Part shown: positions 15,125 through 30,659 of the stretch, in pieces
How positions within the stretch are numbered: the stretch's first letter is position 1
Layout of the letters: each line of letters opens with the position of its first letter
Origin: Neocallimastix lanati (nom. inval.)
Lineage: Eukaryota; Neocallimastigomycota; Neocallimastigomycetes; Neocallimastigales; Neocallimastigaceae
DNA: 64,000 nt
Reading direction: 5' to 3'
Assembly: GCA_016946835.1 (NCBI GenBank)
Contig: JACVTC010000002.1
Coordinates: 3,216,001 to 3,280,000 of the forward strand
Program-made: the position numbers and the translations under genes
Notes under the pieces: generated by a model
What the model was told of the DNA's origin: nothing
Database searches by the model: none
What the model saw: only the letters and a program-made list of their open reading frames with translations

Positions 15125-16075
15125 TAATTCTAATCTTAATGTAATTACTCATGTAAACATATGAATTAATGAGTAAATGTATGTATCTTAGATCGTAAGT
15201 TACACTAAATATTATAATATATTATTGATATACCATTAAAACAAAACGCGGAAAAAGAAAAACAAAAATTAAAAATAATAAATATATTAAGTATTTTTTA
15301 CACTTTTTGAATTAATAAATAAATAATTATTTTTTTTATTTCCTATGTTTATAAATAAAATAAAAAAAATAAAAATAAAAATAAAAATAAAAATAAAAAG
15401 GAAAGTAATTAATATAATATGATCAACAGAAAAAAAATACTTTAATTAATATTATTTTCATCTGTTAATAGTGAAAGTATCAATAAACAACCTAAAAATT
15501 TCGATACACAATATAAATTTTTATATCTATAATAATTAATTATTATTAAATTCAATTTATCTATTATTGGGAAAATTATTATAAAATATTTATATATATA
15601 TAAATATATATATATATACCAGCTTTCCATTATAAATATATTATTGAATAAATTTGTATAATATTTATTAATCCTATTTATTTCTATTTTTTCATATAAA
15701 CATTATTAATAATACTCGATACAACAATCAGTGAATTTAATTATTATTCCATTAAATTAAATAATATCAGCTTATTCCTCTTTACTATATATTATTATAA
15801 TGATTTTATAATTATTATTTATTTATTTATCAAATTTATTTTACTTACTTATCTATTTTATTCTTTATTATTCTTTATTTATTATTTAATTATTTATTAT
15901 TTATTATTTATTTATATATTTATATACTTATTCGTAAAAGTAAGATATTCGATAACTGAATTGTTGAATACTTCAAAAAAAAGAAAAAAATATTTTTACC
16001 GATGTGATTAAAAATTTAATTTAGCCATTTATATCAATATTAAAGAAAAAAAAAACAAATTAAAAAAAAAAAAAC

Positions 16076-16119
<44 letters not shown>

Positions 16120-16249
16120 AGAGAAAAATCAATAATAATCAACTCTATTAATTGTTTATTTTTCCAGTTCTATAGTGCTAAACATGAATTGTTATTCAAA
16201 TGTACTTTGAAATCTATAACAAAAGGATGTGTAGCTATTAATCTATAGC

Positions 16250-16303
<54 letters not shown>

Positions 16304-17826
16304 ATAAAATTGATCTTTCTTTAATAAAAATAACTAATAACTATTACAATTTAATCTATAAAATATAGCAATAGTTATATTCAGTATAATTCAAAAATAC
16401 ATAATTAATTTAAATAAATATATATTATTTAACTTGAAGCCTATAGTGCATAGTTAACATTTAATAATATACTAAAATTATAAAAGAAATATTTGATTAT
16501 TTACCATCATTTTTTTTTATATAGTTATGTCTTATTCATTTTATTTATTATTCATTATTTATTACTCGATTTTTCAATTATTTATTTGTTACTTATTATT
16601 TATTATTTATTATTTATTATTTATCTATAATAGTAATATATTTCAATATTTTCACATTTTAATATTATTTCATATACATATATATATAAATTTTAATTTA
16701 ATAATTTATAAATATTTAAATTACACAATGTAGTTAAATTTTATCCAAAAAAGGGAATTTCAGAAAATAAATAAAATTAATTAAAATACTAAAAAAAAAT
16801 CTTTATCATGTAAAAGAAAATAGAATCGATAGAATATAATTATAACTAAATATAATCATAATTTATTTCATTATATATATTGATATATATTGTAAAAATT
16901 TAATATTTTTTAACAAATTTTTACTATCATTGTTGATAGTTTTTGTTATTTTTAAAAAATATTTATATAAAATTTAAAAAAAAAAAAAATTAAATTAATT
17001 ATTAATTTTTTTATATAAATAAAAAATATAAATAATTAAGGTCTCATTATATTTTATTATTTTTATTCTTTTATTATTATTTATTATTTATTATTTATTA
17101 TTCATAATATTTAATTCCTTCATTTCTATAAATATTTATCGAAACTTATACAACCTATTAATTAAAATACAATTATATTTAAAAGCTGTTTATATTTAAT
17201 TTATACAGTTATGGTTTTATGAAAATTTTACAAAAATTTTAGAATAAAATATTAGTAATATTATAATAAACAATATTAAATATATTAAATATAGTTTTTT
17301 ATAATACATCATAAAAAAAAATTAGAAACAATTATTAAAAAAAAATTAATATAACCATTTTTTAATATATACTTTATAATTCATATGAATTTTTCTTTAA
17401 AAATAAAAAAAAAAAGTTGCTTGACTTATTTAAACTTTATATAATAATAAAAGAGAGAATAATCTAATTTTTTTTTTAATTTTTGAATAATAATGAACGC
17501 CTATTGGTAAAATTAAAATTAATATAAAAAAGTTAAATTTTTATATTAAAAAACATATTATAATATATGGTACTTATAAATAAATCATATTAATTATATT
17601 ATAAAGACTATTGAAAAATTAAGTTGGTTTAAAAAAAAAACATTTTTATAATAAATAAGTATTGTATAGCGTATTACGAAAAAAGTTTATTTAATAATTA
17701 CTTTGTTTTGTTTTTAATTTCAAATAGATGACTTTTTAATAAAATTCCATATTATTATAAATATATTATAATATAATATTAATATATGTAATTTTTTTGT
17801 TTCTGTTTTTTAGTTTTTATGTAAAA

Positions 17827-17865
<39 letters not shown>

Positions 17866-18907
17866 TATTGTAAAATTAGTAAATTATTAGTATATTATTA
17901 GTACTAGTATTATTATAATTATTATTTATTATTATTTTTTGTTTAAATAAAAAAAAATTAATAAAAAATAACATCAATTATTAATAAATTATTAATAAAA
18001 AAATACAATGCTTATTATCCACCACCTTTTTTTGTTATGTAATCTCTAAAAAAATAATATATATTCATAATTTATGACAAGTCTTTGTTTAATTAATAAT
18101 TATTTATAAATGATTATTATAAAATTAACCCAAAAAAAAAAAATTATTAAAAATAATGCAATGTACATAGGTATATCCATATTTATAATAGTAATAATAT
18201 GCATTCATTGGATACTCTCTTTATTATTTAATATTAATTATTTCATATGGTTAGTCACTTTTTTTTTAAAAAAAAAAAAAAAAAGTATTTGTAATAAAAA
18301 AAAAAATCTATATATATATATAATTATGTATTTATTTTTTGCTTTTTAAAATTTAGTAATGATGATGAGGCTTAAATATTTAATTTTTATATCAAATATT
18401 AATTAATTTCTTATTTAGTTTTAAACATTAACAAAAGTAGTTTATCTTGTATTTATTTATAATTATTCAATTTTGTCATAATATATAATTATATGTACCG
18501 AAATGACCATTCATTATCTTTTTTGAACCATAAAAAAAAATAATAATAATAATAATTAAATAGAAAAAAACAATTATTATTTTATATATCTTTTATTAAA
18601 AATGGAAAATGTTCACAAAGTTTTATAAACATTTGAAAAAAAAAAATTCCTTTTATATAGTATTATACATTTATTATACTTCATTTGTTGTTTATATATT
18701 ATATATACAAATTAAAAATAATAATAAATCTCCTCTTTTTTTATGAATTCATACAATTAAATAAATTTTATTAATTGGTATAATAAAGAATACCACAGTA
18801 AATTATAATAAAAAAATCCAACTTTTCACTTTTTGATTATTATTTACTGTATTGTTATAGTTTTCTGTATATATAATTGATTAAAAATAATATCTAAATA
18901 TATGGAT

Positions 18908-18953
<46 letters not shown>

Positions 18954-21068
18954 AAAGAAAGAAAAAAAAAACTTAATTACTAATTCCACTAAAAATGGAT
19001 ATATAATTAAAAAAATGAATAAAATAATTACAATAATAGATAGTAATAGAAAAAATAATAAAAAATATATTTTTTAAAAACTATATATATTATTTTTTTT
19101 TTGTTATTTCTCATAAGCTTAAAATTCATATATAGACCACAATCATTCTATAACAATTATTTTAAATTATTATATATATATATTTTTTTTTAATTATTTG
19201 TGATGATGTAATTTTTTTTTTATATATAATTTATTTTATGGATTTTTAATACATTTGAAATTTATTAATCATAATATATATTAATCTATATTGTTTAATT
19301 ACCAAGTAGACTTTACTATTTATTATAATATAATTTAATATAAATGTAATTTAAATAAAGAATTTACTTTTTGTGTAATGATAAAGAATTATATTTTAAA
19401 ATACTATTTTATATAATCTATATATATTAATTAATTATCTTTGTCCAATTTAATCGTTTTAATTAAACTTTAATTTTTAATTTTACTAAATTAATTAAAT
19501 TAAATTGTTTACTTTTTTATTTACAAAAAAAAAAAATAAAAATAAAAACATCTACAAATTTAAAAAATAAACTTAATTGGAAATTATTTATGTTATATAT
19601 TAGAATCAATTGAATATTCATAATTGGTAAATTAATATATCCCAATTAGTTTTACAAAAAATACAAATATTATAAACAAAAATAATATAAATAAATAAAT
19701 AAAAAAATAATATAAAGTGATAAATAAATAAATGTTGTAATTAATATAAATATTAATATTAAATCATAAATAAAAACTGTATTGCTATACATTATTATAT
19801 ATATTTTTATATTTTATTTTATAATAATATAATATATAAAAAGTATAAACATTAATTATTAATATTGTGTTAAAAATGTTAAAAATAATAATTATAATAT
19901 TGATTAATACATTTATATTAATAAATAAAATTTAAATATAAATTATATAATATTATATCTAATAGGAATATTACCTTAATAAATATTATATTTTTATTCA
20001 ATTGATTAAAAATATGTCATTTTATAATTATTATAATTATTTAATAAGATGTAACACTAATTCTTATATAATTTCTCTTAAAAACAGTAATATTTATTAT
20101 AAATGAAATTTTAAATGGTATAAAGATTACTACTATTTTTAAGTTTTAAATATTTATTTTTTTTTTAAAAAAATTACAAATAAAAGTAATAAAAAAAACA
20201 AAAAATAAAATATTTAAAATTTTTTTTTCTAATATACTAAAATATATATACATGCAATTCTTATGGCTTGACATATATAACATAATTTTAATTATTATAA
20301 AAAAAATATATATAAGCAATTTTCGAAAAATTAAGAATATATAGACCATTATATAATAATACAAAAATCTAATTTTGATGTTAAAATGATATTTATAATA
20401 AACTATTATCAAACTTTTTTTTTTCTGAATAATCGAATACTAAAACTTTATTAATTAATAATATTAAATAGATTAATTAAAAAAATATATATTTATCATG
20501 ATTATTATTACTATTATTTAAAAATTATGTCAACGAAGGATAAAATTTTAATTTAAAAATATTAAATAGAATAATTAATTATTAAGTATTATTTTTTATT
20601 TTTTAAAAAAAAAAAAAAAAATTTTTTTCCTCGCTTTTATTAATTCAAAACCTAAACTTTAATAAGGATCGGAGTTATAATTTTTTTTATATATATTAAA
20701 TTTAATTTTTTTTTTATTTTTATCTTATTTAGTTTTTTATATTAATTAAATTTAATTAATTTTATATCTATATATGTAATCTATTGTATTACTTTATTCT
20801 ATTTGAACTTTAATTCTTTTTTTTTTTTTATATTTATTTTCTAAACGAAAAAAAAAAAAAAAAAAAAAAGGTTTACACTAAGACGACGACAAATACAATA
20901 TAAGTATAAATAATATACATTAAAAAGAAAAAATATGTATAAACAAAACAATGATAAAATAATACTTTATTTTTAATCTTACTAAATTTATCATTAATTA
21001 ACCTCTTTTCACTTAATAATATAATTTATTATTTTCTATCAATGATTCTTTTAATTAATTAACTATAA

Positions 21069-21106
<38 letters not shown>

Positions 21107-21494
21107 TATAATTTAAAATAAATAGATATTGATTGCTTTGAAGGTTTTTCAAAAAAAAAAAATTCAATTAAATAATTCAATTATGTTTTTTTGATTTCAT
21201 TTCTGAATAAAAAATAGATTTTTAATAACTATATAAGTTTATAAATCCATTTTAATAAACACTTAATTTTGAATTTATAAATTGATGTTAACCTTTTTTT
21301 ATTCATTTATTCATTTTAAAATAAATAAATAGTGTTTTAATCATTTTAAAAGTATTATTTTACTGATTAAATAATTGTTAAGATTAATTTTAAGAAAAGT
21401 CTTTTTTTTTTTTTTTATTCTTTTGATATCTTCTAACTATTATGTTATATTATTATTTATTTATTTATTTATTTATTATTAATTATCATTAACC

Positions 21495-21770
<276 letters not shown>

Positions 21771-22463
21771 TAATATCCTCTAAATATTATTATGTTTTTA
21801 TTTTTTATATTTTTAATTAATTAAAGAAAAGGTATAATAGAAATAAGGTTTAATACAATTTACTACTTTATCTTATTTTCTATTTCTATCTTTATAGTTT
21901 CATTTTTGTTTTACTTTTTCAGTTTATTTATTTATTTTAAATTATCAATAATTAATAATTGATTAGTCAAATCAATTTATTTTTAATAATAAAAGATTAA
22001 TAATAAAAAATTTTTTTTTTTAAAATTCATTTAACAAATATTAAATCAGCTTTAATAAAATAAACATTCGAATAAAAAAAAAAACAATTTTTGCTTTGTT
22101 TTCACTTTATGAATAATAATAAATAAAATAAAATATAAAATAATTAATGTTAATAATAATTTTTTTATTTTGTATTTTATAATTGTTAAATTATATATAT
22201 ATTAATTTTCTTTTATTTTTTTTTTATTATTTTTTTAATATTATTTTTTTTGAATTATTACTCATAAATTGTTATTTTTTATTACATGTATAGTATTATA
22301 ATATTTTTTTTTAAAAAAAAAAATTTATGAGTTAAAAGTATAAAAATACGAAAGAGTAAATTTTTAAGGAATTCTAATAGAAAATAAAATAATAATAAAA
22401 AATATTACATAACAATCAATGAGGATGATACATCATCAGTATCGTGTACCATTTTTAAAACTC

Positions 22464-22515
<52 letters not shown>

Positions 22516-22599
22516 AATAATTAATAAACACTTTAAAAAAAATACATTTATCTTTATATTAAAATTTTTTAATTAAACACATATTTCTTATATTAGTAT

Positions 22600-22641
<42 letters not shown>

Positions 22642-23290
22642 TAATTTTTAACACTCGATAAAAATAATTATATATACATATACAGATAATAAACTTTATT
22701 ATTTAATTTAATATAATATAAAACTTTATAATAATATAATAAGAAAGTTTATATTTCTATATTGTTATTTTATGGTTAAATGGTTAATTTATATATAAAT
22801 GTATATTTAACTTATCTTCATCAATATTTATTATTTTAAGTATTTAAAAAAATATATATATAGATGTTATTGTATAATATCCTACATAACTACATTTTCA
22901 TTTTTCTTTCCCTTTTATTTTTTTCTTAACTTTTTTTTTATATTTTATATTAATTAGTTATATAATTCTTCATTCCTATCTTTTTGAATAAAAATTTAAA
23001 AGTATATAAAATATTAATTAATATAATATTATAAAATTAAATAATGTATATTATTTTAATATTTTATGATGTATATCCACTTTAAATATATATTTTAATA
23101 AATAATCATATATAATTTAAAAAAAAAAAATTTTTTTTATATTTCTGTATTATTAATATTATCAAACATACTTTTAATATTTAATATTATCATATTTATT
23201 GAATGGACGAAATTAAAAATAATTTAATGCTAATTAATTGATTAAATTTCGTCTCATTTATTTAATTATTAATATTGATTTATTTATGAT

Positions 23291-23684
23291 TTATTATTTA
23301 TTATTTATTATTTATTATTTATTATTTATTATTTATTATTTATTATTTATTATTTATTATTTATTATTTATTATTTATTATTTATTATTTATTATTTATT
23401 ATTTATTATTTATTATTTATTATTTATTATTTATTATTTATTATTTATTATTTATTATTTATTATTTATTATTTATTATTTATTATTTATTATTTATTAT
23501 TTATTATTTATTATTTATTATTTATTATTTATTATTTATTATTTATTATTTATTATTTATTATTTATTATTTATTATTTATTATTTATTATTTATTATTT
23601 ATTATTTATTATTTATTATTTATTATTTATTATTTATTATTTATTATTTATTATTTATTATTTATTATTTATTATTTATTATTT
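23291..23684. repeat. TTATTTA heptanucleotide array
   Basis: About 56 nearly perfect 7-bp units. Because 7 is not a multiple of 3 and the array contains few stops, it creates a spurious plus-strand open frame of repeating LLFIIYY, which should not be taken as a gene. Confidence 0.97.
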
Positions 23685-24058
23685 ACAATTCAATTATTAA
23701 TTATTTATATTTATTATAATTTACTGCTTCAAAATGATATTTACATTAATATTGTTATTTAACTTTTTTAATTAATTTAACTAATTAATTTATACCAAAA
23801 ATACACACACATATATATATTTCTAATTTGTATGATATTCATATAAACACTATATAGTCCACAATTACTACAATATAAAAGAAAATCATTTATTTATATA
23901 TATATAATTAAATAAACAAATAAATATAATAATACATCAAATAATGTATATATATGATTGCAATTGTTATTAGCAATTATACTTCTAGTAGAACAATTTT
24001 TTATTATAAATATTAGTATAATTTCTATTAGTATTATTATTTATTATTATTATTATTA

Positions 24059-24090
<32 letters not shown>

Positions 24091-24506
24091 CATTTAGTGT
24101 TTATTATTCCGAAGTTTATATATATATATATATTTTAAATAAATAAATTATTCCAAATTCATTAAGGTTTAGTAAATTATTAATATTTATTTAATAACTT
24201 TTATTTATTCAAAATTTTTAGTTAATCTTATTTATTTCAATAATATTTTTATGTACATATATATCCATTAATATATTTTTTTATCTATACTTATCATTTT
24301 TTTTATGTGTTATTTTTAATTTTTATCATGAACTCCAACTTTTTATTTAATTTTTATTTCATTATTTGTGTATTTTTTATTTTTTATCCCGTATTAATTA
24401 ATATTTTATTATAAAAAAAGTCATATCACATATCATATCACTCACGAAATTCGATTTTTCAATATTTAATATTAAAGTATAGAATTAAGCTTATATTTTA
24501 TGTTTA

Positions 24507-24539
<33 letters not shown>

Positions 24540-25220
24540 TGTTTTCAGTTTTTGTTTTCTTTTTTATTTTTTTTTTTTTTTATTTTTTTAAAATTTTCCC
24601 TTAAGTATAAAAATTTTATATTTAAAACATATAATTATTGTACATCTTTTATAATTATTTACACATATTTTCATTAATAATTATTACCGATTCGATTTAA
24701 ATTATATTATTATTTGTTTATATTAATATACTTTTATATATATAATTATTTTTATTATTTTTATTATTAAATTAAAATTTAATTTATGTGTTTTATTAAT
24801 TAAATAATTTCATATTAATTGTGTTATATTAATATTATCTCTTCTAAATTTAAATTTTATTTAAAAATATATATATATATATATAAAAGTTTTTTAATAT
24901 TTTAAACCTTTTTTTTCATATTAATTATTAATTAAATGAAATAGAATTATATATAAAAATTGACACAATAAAAAAAAAATAATAATAATTAAAAATATAA
25001 AAATATGATTTTTATAATTATAAATATTTTTTTTTTTTTTTTACATTTTCCCTTTTTTTTTTTTATATGTATAATTATTACGTTATTCCGGAAAATTCTA
25101 ATCTTTTTAAATATATATAATTATTAAAACTTAATATATATAATTTTTATATATCTTGATTTATAATATCAATTATTACAATTAACATAATCATAATAAA
25201 ATTTATTATAATTATAATTA

Positions 25221-25441
25221 TTATAATTATTGTAGTTATTGATATAATAATTTTTTATTCTTATTATAATTATTGTAGTTATTGATATAATAATTTTTTA
25301 TTCTTATTATAATTATTGTAGTTATTGATATAATAATTTTTTATTCTTATTATAATTATTGTAGTTATTGATATAATAATTTTTTATTCTTATTATAATT
25401 ATTGTAGTTATTGATATAATAATTTTTTATTCTTATTATAA
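25221..25441. repeat. 43-bp minisatellite, about five copies
   Basis: A 43-bp unit containing TGTAGTTATTGATATAATAA then a T-run, TTC and a TTATAATTA end repeats head to tail with almost no divergence; GTAGTT recurs every 43 bases from 25232. It is not a CRISPR: there are no unique spacers. Confidence 0.92.
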
Positions 25442-25913
25442 TTGTCAGTATTATTGTTTTATTATTAATTAAATCATAATTTTTGAATTAATAATATTTT
25501 ATTACTTAATCTTTTAAATAACATTTTAAATATTATTAAAAGTTTATCATTTTTCATTACTACTTCAAATATAATATTATTCAAAAAAATTTTTTTTGTT
25601 AATTATAATCTTTTTCTGCTAATATCTATTAATTATGTTTTTATTCATCCTAATTTTAATATATTAATAAATAGCATTAATGCTAAAATAATTATACAAT
25701 AAAAAAATTTTATTAAATATTTAAATAATCTTTTTTTCTTTTATTATCTTTATTGTTAAGTTATTATTAGAGTTTATTCAGAATTTATTTACATAGTAAT
25801 AGATAGTAATGTATATAAAGTATTGTATTTAATATAAAGATTTTAATAATATCTAATACTTATTTTTATTTATTTATTTCATTTAGTATAATTATATTAT
25901 TATATATATATTC

Positions 25914-25956
<43 letters not shown>

Positions 25957-26135
25957 AGTTTCTCTGAATATATAATATATAGATAACTATATTAAAATTA
26001 CACTTTCAACATTTGAATTTTCATTTCTAGTATTATATATTTTGTTTCGTTTTGGCTATATAATACTAAACAAATTTGAATGAATTTAATTTAGATTATG
26101 CATTGTATTACATAATTGACCAAAAATATTACCAA

Positions 26136-26166
<31 letters not shown>

Positions 26167-26939
26167 TTTACTATGATTGCTACCATAAATAGAAATCATA
26201 AAATAAAAATAAAAAAATAAAACATTACTTGTATATAAAATACTTTCAGTTAAATAATTTATAATATTTGAAACTTTATACATAAAAATTATTTGGTTTT
26301 TTTGAATGCGTTGCATTTTAGAAAGTTGAATTATGTAACGTGGCTTATAAATATAGTTCATATTCGTAATTCAACGCCCCACATTTTTTTTTTTTTTAAA
26401 TAGTTTTAAATAAATGAATAAATAAAACTAGAAATAAATATGAATGGGTTAATTTTTTTTTAAAAAAATTTTTCTCATAAGCACTTTATTTATAATTGTT
26501 TCTTCAAAAAAAAAAAAATGAATTAAATAACTTAACACTAAATAAAATTAATAATAAAAAGCTAAATTAAATAAGTATATGATAAATTATAAAAAATTAA
26601 AAATAACCATTAAAAAATGGAAAAAAAAAAATTGAAACAAATATAGGAAAAAGAACAAATTATTATAAATAAAAAATATAGATCTAATTTGTGTCTTTAT
26701 TATTAAATATTATTAAATACTTTATTACTATTTTTACAAAAAATACTATAATTTATTCTTTAAATTTAATATTATTAAATATTATTTTTTTTATTATTTT
26801 TAACAAAAAATATTAAAATATTTTTTTTAAAATTAATTATTTTTTCATTAATTTAACAAAAAAACATTAAAATATGTTTTTAAAATTAAATATTTAAAAG
26901 ATCTCAAATAACAAGAAATATAAATTAAAAAAATACCTA

Positions 26940-27200
26940 GACCTAATAACATTTGATACAATTATGAATGAATCAGAATATTATAAAACAAAAAGAAATG
27001 AAAATTTTATGATATTCAAAACCTCAAATATTATTACTTTTCAGTCACCACCATTCCAAGCAAAATTATTTTTGCAATATAATATAGATATATTTGCCTA
27101 TGGTACATTTAAAATTGCATCAAGATATTGTTGTCAAATGTTCGTTACTATAGAACTTATGTTAAGAAATTTTATAAAAAATTATTTTTACAATTGAATA
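26940..27200 (+). pseudogene. MULE-type transposase fragment
   Basis: The plus-strand frame beginning MNESEYYKTKRNENFMIFK and continuing to FQAKLFLQYNIDIFAYGTFKIASRYCCQMFV resembles, from memory, the start of the DDE core of MULE transposases that are abundant in anaerobic fungi. There the corresponding motif is FADGTF with a catalytic Asp. Here that position is Tyr (AYGTF), and the frame ends in AT-rich DNA soon after, so only a dead fragment of about 77 codons is left. Repeated CGCCACAT motifs at 27276-27310, and a related GTGGC/CGCCCCACAT pair near 26340-26382, might be terminal-repeat debris; that is speculation. Confidence 0.5.
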
Positions 27201-27517
27201 TTAACAAATAAAAAAAAAAAAAAAGAATATTTATAATTGATTTAATTATTATTTATTTAATTACTAATAAAAAACACGCCACATACGGATATACGCCACA
27301 TTGGAATATACACAATTGAGAAATGCATTTACCTAAAATATATAACGTTTGTTAAAATTTCCAATCACATAAATAAATTTATATTTAAAAAATCTTTTTT
27401 CTTTTTTTTTTTTAAACCTATTAATTTTTAACCTATAATGAAATTCTTTTGGTATTGAATTATTAGGATAAATTTTAAATTAAATAATTTATTATATATT
27501 ACAGATATATAAATTTT

Positions 27518-27549
<32 letters not shown>

Positions 27550-27607
27550 TTATAAAAATTATTTGATATTTTTTTTAATAGTGATTAAATTTATAAAAAA
27601 AAAAAAA
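27201..27607. other. Upstream region of DCC1
   Basis: AT-rich DNA with long T-tracts at about 27510-27550, ending in an A-run directly before the DCC1 start codon. Poly(dA:dT) is a common promoter component in AT-rich fungi; no specific factor site is visible. Confidence 0.4.
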
Positions 27608-27812
27608 ATGAGTGAAACATCAACTAATGAAATGAAGCTAATTTTTACAAATGATTTTAAACAAGATTCATATAAAATTTTGGAAATAACAAAAGAATTG
27701 GCAGATGAATTAGAGAAAAAAGAAAAAGAAACAAAGTAATAATATTTTATTTTATTTTATTTTATTTTATTTTATTTTATTTTTTTTCCATTTTTTTTTA
27801 TTATTATTTTTT

Positions 27813-27857
<45 letters not shown>

Positions 27858-28484
27858 AAAAGTTAATAGTTAATTTCATTATAAATTTTTTATTGAAATT
27901 TCTATAATTAAAAAAAAAAAATATAAAAAATTTAAATGTATTAAATGAATATATCTCTCTATACATAATATAAGATTAGTATTTAGAGGGCTTCCTGATG
28001 ATGAAGCAGTGTTTTGTACCAATGATAAGACATTTCAAATAAAAAAAGTACAAACAACTAATATGATGTTATTTATATCCCCAGAATTAAACCAAAATCC
28101 AGATTCAATGGAGAATGATACCACTGATACTACTTCTAATTGCTATCACTATAATATCAATGATAATATTTCTTCCTATTATGAACTTATTAAAATATCT
28201 CCAAGAATTAAAAAATTATATATGATTCTTTCTGATACAAAATATCAAGGACCTGATGAAGAAGACCGTTTTGATAAATTAAAAGTAACTATTAATAACA
28301 TAAAAAAAACAAAAAAAGATAAAAAACAAATGATATGAATAAATAATTTTTATTAAGAATTTCAATTGAAAATTGGAAAGAAAAAGAATTTATACAATAT
28401 AACTAAAACCTTTTTTTTAAAGAAATTTCTTTTAAAATAACTTTGAACATTCTATAAAATTTTTCAATACTATTATTAACTATC

Positions 28485-28553
<69 letters not shown>

Positions 28554-28562
28554 TATAATAAT

Positions 28563-28599
<37 letters not shown>

Positions 28600-29129
28600 T
28601 TTAAATTTAAGAAATCATTCATTATTATTATTATTAACATTGTAATTTAAAAGAAATATAATATATTTATATAAATATAATACTAAATATTCATATATAT
28701 ATTTTAATATAATTTATATTATTTTAAAATTAGGTAAAATTTTATACATTGAATGATATTTTAAATGAAATCCAAGCTAGCGAAGAAGAAATTATTGAAG
28801 GATTAAAAGAATATAATGCTATTGATATAAATGGTAAACATTCTATGTAAATAATTCATTTTTATAATTTAGGATATAAGTGTATTCTCATATATATAAA
28901 ACATTAAGATAGATATATAAAAAGACAATACATATTTAAATATAAAAATTATAAAATCTCTATTATTATTAATTAATTAATTATTTTATATTGCAAATTA
29001 TATATTACTATTATATTCTTATTCTTATTCTTATTATTCTTATTATATTATTTTTTTATTTTTAATATTATTTAATTTATATTATTGTAATTGCTATTAT
29101 ATAATATATATATATATATTTTTTTTTTT

Positions 29130-29163
<34 letters not shown>

Positions 29164-30164
29164 CTTATTTTTATTAATATATAATATTAATATTCTATTT
29201 TAAAGGTTATTGGAGAATAATAGATCCAAACTATATACAAATATTTTTGGAAACTTTATTAAATAATATCGTAATTTATGATTTATCATCTGAACATTTA
29301 CCATTACACAAAGTAATCGAACTCTCAGTTGAATTTGATTTCCCAGATTTTGTTACTACTCACGTACTGGAATCCTTTTCTGATTCTGTTTTAAAAGAAG
29401 AACAAGGTAAATTATATATAATACAATACAATATAATATAATATGGTATAAAACAATTTTATATATTATATTTATATAAATTAACTATATATGTGAATAT
29501 ATTGATATAATTAAATAAAATTATATATATTTATTGATATCATTGAAATAATATATATTTATACACTAATAATACTAATGATACTGATAATATTATTAAT
29601 ACTAATAATACTAATAATACTAATAATACTAATAATACTAATAATATTTCTTTATATATAATATAGAAACATATTATACCCTTTCAAAAGAAAAAATAAC
29701 TAGATTCCTTGGAATACAACTATTAGCTTCACATATGGTAACTAAATATATATATATATATAATATATATATCATTTATTATTAATAATTTTAACATTAT
29801 TTTTTTTCTTTTTTTTTTTTTTTTTTTGAAAAATATATTTTTTATTCTTTAGCCAGATTCCTATGAATATAATGAATTTATTTCTAAATGGAAAGAAATT
29901 GTTCCTGAAGATTATACTGTTAATATTGATCTTATTAAGGTAATATGTATAGAAATTATAATAATAATAATAATAAATAAATATATAATATATACTTTAT
30001 TACTTTTTTTTTTTTTTTTATTACAAAAACTTTTTTTTTTTTTTTTTAACAATTTAATGAAATATTATTTTAATTTTTTATAAATTGTTATGAATATTAA
30101 ATATTAAATATTAAATATAAATATATAATTTCATATGCACACACATAAATATACACATATACAT

Positions 30165-30197
<33 letters not shown>

Positions 30198-30500
30198 CTA
30201 TGATAATTAATATTATTTGATAATATAATATATATATATTAGGGTTTCTATATTGAAGAGGAGACTACGTTTCAAAATGATAAACGTTTATTGAAATATT
30301 TCCCAATGACAGAGTTATCCCATGATATGAAACAACGTTTAGAAGAATTATTTTATGCTAAACCAAAATGGAAAGATTCTAGTCTTTTACCTTACCTTCA
30401 AGATATTGAATCGAATAAAAAAGTAATTGATCGTGCTCTCATAAAGTATGCAAGAGCTTCCAGGGTTGGAAAACAAATATATTATACTTCAAGATTTTAA
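27608..30500 (+). CDS. DCC1: Sister chromatid cohesion protein DCC1
   Basis: DCC1 is a subunit of the alternative clamp loader Ctf18-RFC, in which Ctf8 and Dcc1 bind Ctf18 and tie PCNA loading to cohesion and polymerase epsilon. Seven exons splice in frame: 27608-27735, 27987-28284, 28734-28833, 29206-29406, 29667-29737, 29853-29939 and 30243-30500, giving 380 residues against about 393 in human. Recognisable blocks are GLPDDEAVFCTNDKTF and TTNMMLFISPE (N-terminal barrel), DILNEIQASEEEIIEGL, GYWRIIDPNY (winged-helix region) and a C-terminal KYARASRVGKQIYYTSRF. All introns run GTAA..AG and are very AT-rich. The first in-frame ATG after an A-run is taken as the start. It is convergent with IFT139. 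The identification rests on remembered human DSCC1 and is strong. Confidence 0.92.
28484..28602. repeat. AAT trinucleotide microsatellite in a DCC1 intron
   Basis: Nearly perfect TAA/AAT units, broken by a few TTATAATAA units, lie within intron 2 of DCC1. Confidence 0.95.
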
Positions 30501-30628
30501 ATTATATCTAAATGCCTAATCTATATATCTATTGTATCTTTCATAGATAGACAGATGGATTGGTAGAATATTTTTTTTTTTTTTTTTATTTTATTTAGTT
30601 ATATAAAAATAACCATTATTTATTATTA

Positions 30629-30659
<31 letters not shown>

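Noticed and set aside
18110-18349. 79-codon open frame in the gene-free block
   Set aside because: It runs through A-tracts giving Lys runs, shows no domain and has no splice or sequence support.
23238-23762. 174-codon plus-strand open frame of LLFIIYY repeats
   Set aside because: It is produced by the TTATTTA array; there is no non-repeat coding content.
25221-25441. CRISPR-like direct repeats
   Set aside because: The 43-bp units abut without unique spacers, and the setting is eukaryotic.
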